NCBI GenBank assembly: GCA_016841445.1
Contig: JAENZD010000002.1
Span: forward strand, 434,001 to 498,000
Source: Anaerolineaceae bacterium
Lineage (GTDB): Bacteria; Chloroflexota; Anaerolineae; Anaerolineales; Anaerolineaceae
Length of the DNA stretch: 64,000 nucleotides
Reading direction: 5' to 3'
In this document: positions 59,607 through 64,000 of the stretch, in pieces
Layout: each line of letters opens with the position of its first letter
Numbering within the stretch: position 1 is the first letter of the stretch
Translations under genes and position numbers: made by a program
The notes under the pieces: generated by a model
What the model was told of the DNA's origin: nothing
Databases searched by the model: none
The model's input: only the letters and a program-made list of their open reading frames with translations

Positions 59607-60857
59607 TCAAATTTCCGTGTCATTGGACTGGACTTCATCGACGATGGATTTGCCGATCTGGTTCAGCCTTTCCTTTTTCTCAGCGTTTAGGTCAAGGTTG
59701 CTGTTACCCCAATAGATGTTCAGCAGTTCAATCACGCTCATACTGCTGCCTGCTTGTCCAGTAGGAAGGCGGCCGCGTGCTGATGTGTGGGGACGTTTCA
59801 CCAGGTGGAGCTCAAATGCTGATTCAGTCATTTTCCGGATGGTCGCTTCGTCGATCAGTGATTCCCAATCCCTCTGGTATTCAATGATGAGTCGGACAAT
59901 AGCGCCATCCAATGCTTCTGTTGGTGGAATTTTTTCCTGGATTTTTTGGTTGATCCCCACTTCTGATTCGAGGACAACAGAAATATCAATAAATGGCCGG
60001 ATGTGCTTCAATTCTTTCCAGGTAACGTCTGTTTTGCCTTTTGTGATCTCTGCCAGGATGTAATACTTTTTATCATTGATCTCCCCAAAATCGACTCGTT
60101 CGATGGACCCAGGATAGATTGCAGGCGGATGTGAACCTTCGTTCAGGTTTTGTGGTTTGTGAATATGGCCCAGGGCTACATAATCCATGCGTGGATCCTT
60201 GACGAGGGCAGGCGGCAAGGTCAGATCGCTCCCCAGCATGACCAACCGCTCTGTACCGTATTGAGCGCCTTCCACTGATGCATGTGCCGTCAGGATGATG
60301 GGTAGGTCAGGGTCTGCTGTATCAAGCCAGTTATGGACCATCTCATTCAATCGCTCACCAAGCTGTTCGTAGATCTCTATTGGGTCTGATCCGCTGAGTT
60401 CTGTTGAGGCCATCAAGCCCGAACGAGAGATCCAGGGCAGGGCTAAAACCTGGATAGGCAGATTTTCCAAATCTGAAGGTGACAAAAACTGAGGTTTGTT
60501 CAGCACACGCACATGAGGCACTTCCAGGGTGTCGAATTCCTGGATGGCATGAGCTCTGCCGGTTGCCGGAGAAATGTCGTGGTTGCCGGTTAACAAGAGG
60601 GTCAGGATGCCGGCGTGAGACAGGCGCATGATTCGCTTGTCCCATTCGCGCTGGAAAGTTGGCGCAGGTGAGCGGTCTTTATAGGTGTCACCTGCAAAGA
60701 TCACCATCTCCACTTGATTATCGATAGCAGATTGCACGATTTCATCAAGGGAAGCCAGGAAATCCATGACCCGCATGGGAAGCCCCGATTCAGGGTCATG
60801 CCGACCGTAATTTGCCATATCAATATGTGCATCCGCAAAGTGAAGAATTTTTACCAT
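59607..60857 (-). CDS. sbcD: SbcD/Mre11-family DNA repair exonuclease
   Basis: A 416-residue metallophosphoesterase: FADAHID, FAGDTYKD, LLTGNHD, LTAHASVEG and ALGHIHKPQ give the expected metal ligands. SbcD pairs with the ATPase SbcC to trim DNA ends and hairpins, but no sbcC is in the window. Near residues 364-378 the sequence RLPTGQAGSSMS looks inserted: the corresponding DNA (59748-59770) is an imperfect palindrome. The gene ends 87 bases before tRNA-Asn. Confidence 0.9.
   Translation of the reverse strand: MVKILHFADAHIDMANYGRHDPESGLPMRVMDFLASLDEIVQSAIDNQVEMVIFAGDTYKDRSPAPTFQREWDKRIMRLSHAGILTLLLTGNHDISPATGRAHAIQEFDTLEVPHVRVLNKPQFLSPSDLENLPIQVLALPWISRSGLMASTELSGSDPIEIYEQLGERLNEMVHNWLDTADPDLPIILTAHASVEGAQYGTERLVMLGSDLTLPPALVKDPRMDYVALGHIHKPQNLNEGSHPPAIYPGSIERVDFGEINDKKYYILAEITKGKTDVTWKELKHIRPFIDISVVLESEVGINQKIQEKIPPTEALDGAIVRLIIEYQRDWESLIDEATIRKMTESAFELHLVKRPHTSARGRLPTGQAGSSMSVIELLNIYWGNSNLDLNAEKKERLNQIGKSIVDEVQSNDTEI
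59748..59770. repeat. In-frame palindromic insert in sbcD
   Basis: GCCTGCTTGTCC with AGTAGGAAGGC forms an imperfect palindrome with GCCT/AGGC ends and encodes PTGQAG on the minus strand. I recall the same short peptide in proteins of other uncultivated bacteria, in unrelated places, which suggests a small mobile or spreading element. Confidence 0.45.
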
Positions 60858-60954
60858 GATCCAATTATAACCCCAGGTTTTGTCATCGTGGGATAGCCAT
60901 GATACGCCAATGCTTTGTTATTCTATTTTACCGTCAAGCTCATTAAGCTTCGGC

Positions 60955-61707
60955 TTACATCTCCGGATCATCCGGTACAGCGGTTTCTTTGGCTTCAACA
61001 ACTAACCGTTCTTTTTCCAATCGTCTATCAAGACGCTTTTGATCTAACAAAGCCAGCTTCCGAGATTGGATCCCGGTATTCACGAGGAAATAGATAAATC
61101 CCAGTAATGCAATAAAAGCGACAGCCAGTGTGTAAAAAGTGGTCTCGCCAACGTAGGGGAGATTAAGGGTCAGGTTTCCGGTAAAAAACAGGGCGGTATT
61201 GAGGATCACTGCCAGGGCTCGTGCTTCAGTTGGCCCAAACTTTGTATTGGTGATCACGAAAACTCCGGTAACGAAGGTGATCAGGTAAACCATGATTGAA
61301 ATTAAAAGGTAAACAATGATTCCTATCAGGGCAACCGGAAAATCGACGTAGGGTGAAATGCCCAATCCCATGAAGATCAAAACAACACTGATGGCATCTA
61401 CCCAATGGTCCACCAGGAATCCATAGCGAGGCCTCTCGATATGGCGGTACCTTGCCAGGGTGCCGTCCAGGCTGTCACCGAACCAGTTGAGGATAAAACC
61501 GATACTAGCAAGCCACAGGAAGTGGGGGCTGATGTGCGTGAGTACATAACTGATAAAGACCAGGATCGAAGCTAGAATACCGATCCAGGTGAGCACATCA
61601 GGTGTGACCCAGGATGGCATATGTTCAGACAGCCATTTTAGAGCTGGTCTTTCAAGGAAACCTAATAAGATTTTATTTTCTCTGGTGTGTTTTTCGACTT
61701 TTGGCAT
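60955..61707 (-). CDS. CDP-alcohol phosphatidyltransferase family protein
   Basis: A 250-residue membrane enzyme that joins CDP-diacylglycerol or a similar CDP-alcohol to a polyol head group. The CDP-alcohol motif is GDSLDGTLARYRH, then GFLVDHWVD (D-x2-DG-x2-AR ... G-x3-D-x3-D), with nine rather than the usual eight residues between AR and G. About six spans precede a charged C-terminal tail. It follows the acyltransferase gene by 16 bases. A phosphatidylinositol- or phosphatidylglycerol-phosphate-type product is likely; which one is not readable. Confidence 0.87.
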   Translation of the reverse strand: MPKVEKHTRENKILLGFLERPALKWLSEHMPSWVTPDVLTWIGILASILVFISYVLTHISPHFLWLASIGFILNWFGDSLDGTLARYRHIERPRYGFLVDHWVDAISVVLIFMGLGISPYVDFPVALIGIIVYLLISIMVYLITFVTGVFVITNTKFGPTEARALAVILNTALFFTGNLTLNLPYVGETTFYTLAVAFIALLGFIYFLVNTGIQSRKLALLDQKRLDRRLEKERLVVEAKETAVPDDPEM

Positions 61708-61723
61708 TTTATCCTTCTTCGAG

Positions 61724-62614
61724 TTATTTTCCTAAAAACTGCGGCCAAACGGGATAGAACATTGCCCATTGGTCTGAATATTGTTTGATCAAATCTTCCG
61801 CTTCTTTCAGTACGCGGGTGGCATTATATGAAATTTCATCCTCAAGAGTTTCTCCGCTTTCCATCCAGATAGGTGCTGAGCCTACCAATCGATATTGCCC
61901 GCCTGGCTGGGATGTGGCAGCCAGGATGATCACTGGGGCGTTTGCATCGATTGCCAAGCGAACATACGCTGCAGGAAGGTTGGCTGGATGACCAAAGAAA
62001 ACCGGTTGGTGGTTTACGGGCTGCTTCTCCATGGGACGGTCGAGCCCGGTCAGGACACTTTTCCCTTCACGCAACCTGGTTTTTGCCAACCTGAAAGCGC
62101 TCAGGCTCATTGGTGTGACAATGATGCCAAGATTTTCACGGATCTTGTTTTGCAATTTATAGGATTCGTTTGGGTCTGGATAGGAAAGAACTTGCATTTC
62201 CAATCCCTGGGCTGCCAAGGCATATCCCATCAAATCAAAATTGCTGATGTGGGGGCAAACGCAGACGCAGGGCTGGTCATTCCTGATACGGTCGCAAGCC
62301 TCTTTGCCTTCAGGACTAAAATCGATAATATCCTGTAGCCTTTCTCTTCGAGAAAGATAATAAAAGAAATCAAACATGCATCTGGCGGCCGATCCAAATA
62401 TGATCTTTGGTTTTTCATTTAGTACTTCTTCAGAAATCGATCCATCATGGATGACCCATTGGTTAGCTCGGATGGCCTGGATCTTTGGGTTTGTTTTATT
62501 ACGTCCATAAAATCTACCGACCCATGTTGCGACTTTTCTCCCCCACATTCTGGGTAGAACCCTACCGATCAGGATAGCAAAACGTACGATAGCATTTTGT
62601 ATCAAACGATTCAT
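61724..62614 (-). CDS. LpxL/PatA-like membrane acyltransferase
   Basis: A 296-residue protein of the lysophospholipid / lipid A acyltransferase family. The catalytic H-x4-D is in CPHISNFDLMGY, followed by TGLDRPMEKQPV and FFGHPANLPAAYVRLA. In mycobacteria a homologue (PatA) acylates phosphatidylinositol mannosides and lies between a CDP-alcohol phosphatidyltransferase and the mannosyltransferase pimA. Here the phosphatidyltransferase follows and a GT4 gene lies divergently upstream, giving a comparable set. The acceptor is inferred to be a glycolipid. Confidence 0.83.
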   Translation of the reverse strand: MNRLIQNAIVRFAILIGRVLPRMWGRKVATWVGRFYGRNKTNPKIQAIRANQWVIHDGSISEEVLNEKPKIIFGSAARCMFDFFYYLSRRERLQDIIDFSPEGKEACDRIRNDQPCVCVCPHISNFDLMGYALAAQGLEMQVLSYPDPNESYKLQNKIRENLGIIVTPMSLSAFRLAKTRLREGKSVLTGLDRPMEKQPVNHQPVFFGHPANLPAAYVRLAIDANAPVIILAATSQPGGQYRLVGSAPIWMESGETLEDEISYNATRVLKEAEDLIKQYSDQWAMFYPVWPQFLGK

Positions 62615-62884
62615 AACTGGTTCGATTCTATTTATCCAACCCGATAGCTAGATTCCTATGAGAAAAATAATTCCTAAGTCCTACCCAACTTGAACATTAA
62701 TTTTACATCAAAAATGGAAATTTTGATAAGGATAATTAATATTTATTATACTTGTTGGGAGAAGTGATAAATTATTTGATTTTGGGTTATATGCTGATCT
62801 TCTTTCAGGCTGACCAAAGAGGTCACATGTGGTATAAATTCAATCATTAGTGCGTCAATAAAATTTGAAAATTCAGGTTATCAA

Positions 62885-64000
62885 ATGAAAATCGTCAGTA
62901 TTGCAGCTTCATTTATTCCGTCAAATACAGCAAACAGCATCCAGGTCGTCAAAGCATGCCATGCGCTGGCTCAATTGGGACATGACCTGACGTTAATCGC
63001 TCCTGGGGAAACGAGAACGGAATGGGAAAAGCTCCAAACCCACTATGGGTTGAAAACTGCATTTAAAATACTATGGATTCGGGAAAACCTCTTCTTCCGG
63101 CGTTACGATTTCGCAATCAAAGCCATTCAACAGGCTGCGAAGCTGAATCCCGACCTTATTTATACATGGGTGCTTCAGGCAGGTGTGCTTGCATTGTGGC
63201 GAGGAATCCCGACGATCCTTGAATTGCATGACCGTATTACCGGGCGGTTGGGGCCATGGTTGTTTCGAAGGTTCTGGGCTTCAAAAACACGGAAACGCCT
63301 GCTGACAAATTCAAAGGCTTTGCAAAGATTGCTGATCGAACGTTTCGATCTAGACACCACAGAGAACGAGATAATTACTGCTCCCAACGGGGTTGAGCTT
63401 GAACGATACGATCATCTGCCGGCACCTGAAAAAGCACGCGAAATTTTGGGTTTACAAAAAGGTTTTACGGCTGGATATACCGGTCACTTTTATGCAGGAC
63501 GTGGAATGTCATTGATGGTTGAAATGGCAAAAGCCCTGCCAGAGATCAACTTTTTATGGGTTGGCGGCGAGCAGCGAGAAGTGATTGCCTGGCAAGAGGA
63601 AGCCGCCAAGGCAGGTCTTAGCAACCTGAAATTAACGGGATTTGTTGATAATGCTGTTTTAGCGCAGTATCAGGCAGCCTCCGATGTCCTGCTGATGCCT
63701 TATGGGACATCCATCGCCGGCAGCGGCGGGGGAGATTCCGCACAGGTTGCCAGCCCAATGAAAATGTTTGAGTATATGGCCGCAGGCCGGGCAATCCTGA
63801 GCAGCGACTTGCCTGTGATCCACGAAGTCCTGGATGATGAGACGGCTTATTTCTGCCCGCCTGAAGATTTACAAGCCTGGATAGCGGCTCTGGTCTCACT
63901 CAAAGAAAACCCCGTAAAATGCCAAATGCTGGGGAAATCAGCAAAGGCTATGGTGAAAAATTACACCTGGAAGGCACGTGCAGAAAAGGCTTTGGATGGT
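62885..64000 (+). CDS. GT4-family glycosyltransferase, N-terminal part (cut by window edge)
   Basis: The first 372 codons of a GT-B glycosyltransferase. The N-terminal Rossmann-like domain begins MKIVSIAASFIPSNTANS. The donor-binding domain contains GYTGHFYAGRG, FLWVGGE and a GT4 E-x7-E-type segment in FEYMAAGRAILSSDLPVIHE. It probably transfers a sugar from a nucleotide donor to a lipid or glycan. It is divergent from the acyltransferase and phosphatidyltransferase genes, with which it may make a membrane glycolipid. The 270-base gap between them must hold both promoters; none was strong enough to call. Confidence 0.85.
   Translation, partial: MKIVSIAASFIPSNTANSIQVVKACHALAQLGHDLTLIAPGETRTEWEKLQTHYGLKTAFKILWIRENLFFRRYDFAIKAIQQAAKLNPDLIYTWVLQAGVLALWRGIPTILELHDRITGRLGPWLFRRFWASKTRKRLLTNSKALQRLLIERFDLDTTENEIITAPNGVELERYDHLPAPEKAREILGLQKGFTAGYTGHFYAGRGMSLMVEMAKALPEINFLWVGGEQREVIAWQEEAAKAGLSNLKLTGFVDNAVLAQYQAASDVLLMPYGTSIAGSGGGDSAQVASPMKMFEYMAAGRAILSSDLPVIHEVLDDETAYFCPPEDLQAWIAALVSLKENPVKCQMLGKSAKAMVKNYTWKARAEKALDG

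Overview
The window looks like a chromosomal segment of a Chloroflexota bacterium, probably class Anaerolineae. This is inferred from gene content and not from a marker search. The clues are secreted proteins ending in a short LPLV-x-R/K tail, Thr/Pro-rich linkers before single C-terminal membrane spans, small proteins starting with a CPHLGL Cys/His-rich domain, a DUF3048 lipoprotein, and a nurA / HAS-barrel / herA operon. No CRISPR array, transposase, integrase or phage gene was recognised.

Layout. Bases 1-3004 (minus) carry nurA, a HAS-barrel-like protein and the start of herA. Bases 3.4-24.9 kb hold two related blocks of secreted proteins. Each block opens with a sigma70-type promoter, a leader of about 460 nt and a giant beta-helix protein ending in a dockerin. 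Genes with cohesin domains follow (two in block 1, five in block 2, some anchored by a C-terminal membrane span), and a convergent CPHLGL gene closes each block. This is a cohesin-dockerin surface system with no recognisable catalytic domain and is the most unusual part of the window. Bases 25.2-28.5 kb hold a DUF1810 remnant, rpsB-tsf-pyrH and tRNA-Arg(GCG). Bases 28.6-33.3 kb hold a TetR regulator, a GH3 beta-glucosidase and a serine-hydrolase lipoprotein, closed by a degenerate copy of the 3' part of tRNA-Arg. Bases 33.4-45.1 kb form a beta-1,3-glucan (laminarin-type) locus: LacI regulator, three-gene sugar ABC importer, GH16 endoglucanase lipoprotein, a large GH161/GH149-like phosphorylase and a GH94 phosphorylase. 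Bases 45.2-53 kb hold an esterase, two tandem quinone-reductase-like enzymes, a GT-C-like membrane protein, a CPBP protease-like protein and a DUF3048 lipoprotein. Bases 53.1-58.9 kb (minus) hold cdsA, uppS and frr, a c-type cytochrome lipoprotein, and a fur-znuA-znuC-znuB zinc-uptake operon behind a perfect Fur-type palindrome. Bases 59.1-64 kb hold tRNA-Asn(GTT), sbcD, a CDP-alcohol phosphatidyltransferase, a PatA-like acyltransferase and a divergent GT4 glycosyltransferase cut by the window end.

How it fits together. Membrane-anchored cohesins could hold the dockerin-bearing beta-helix proteins on the cell surface. In the glucan locus the secreted GH16 enzyme would cut beta-1,3-glucan outside the cell, the importer would take up oligosaccharides, and the two phosphorylases would release glucose-1-phosphate inside, under a LacI repressor with three matching operators in the divergent promoter region. 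The usual rpsB-tsf-pyrH-frr-uppS-cdsA order is split here, and one inversion of about 27 kb between pyrH and frr would explain it. Operator-like sequence in front of the TetR gene recurs 18 kb away in front of the quinone-reductase pair, suggesting one regulon.
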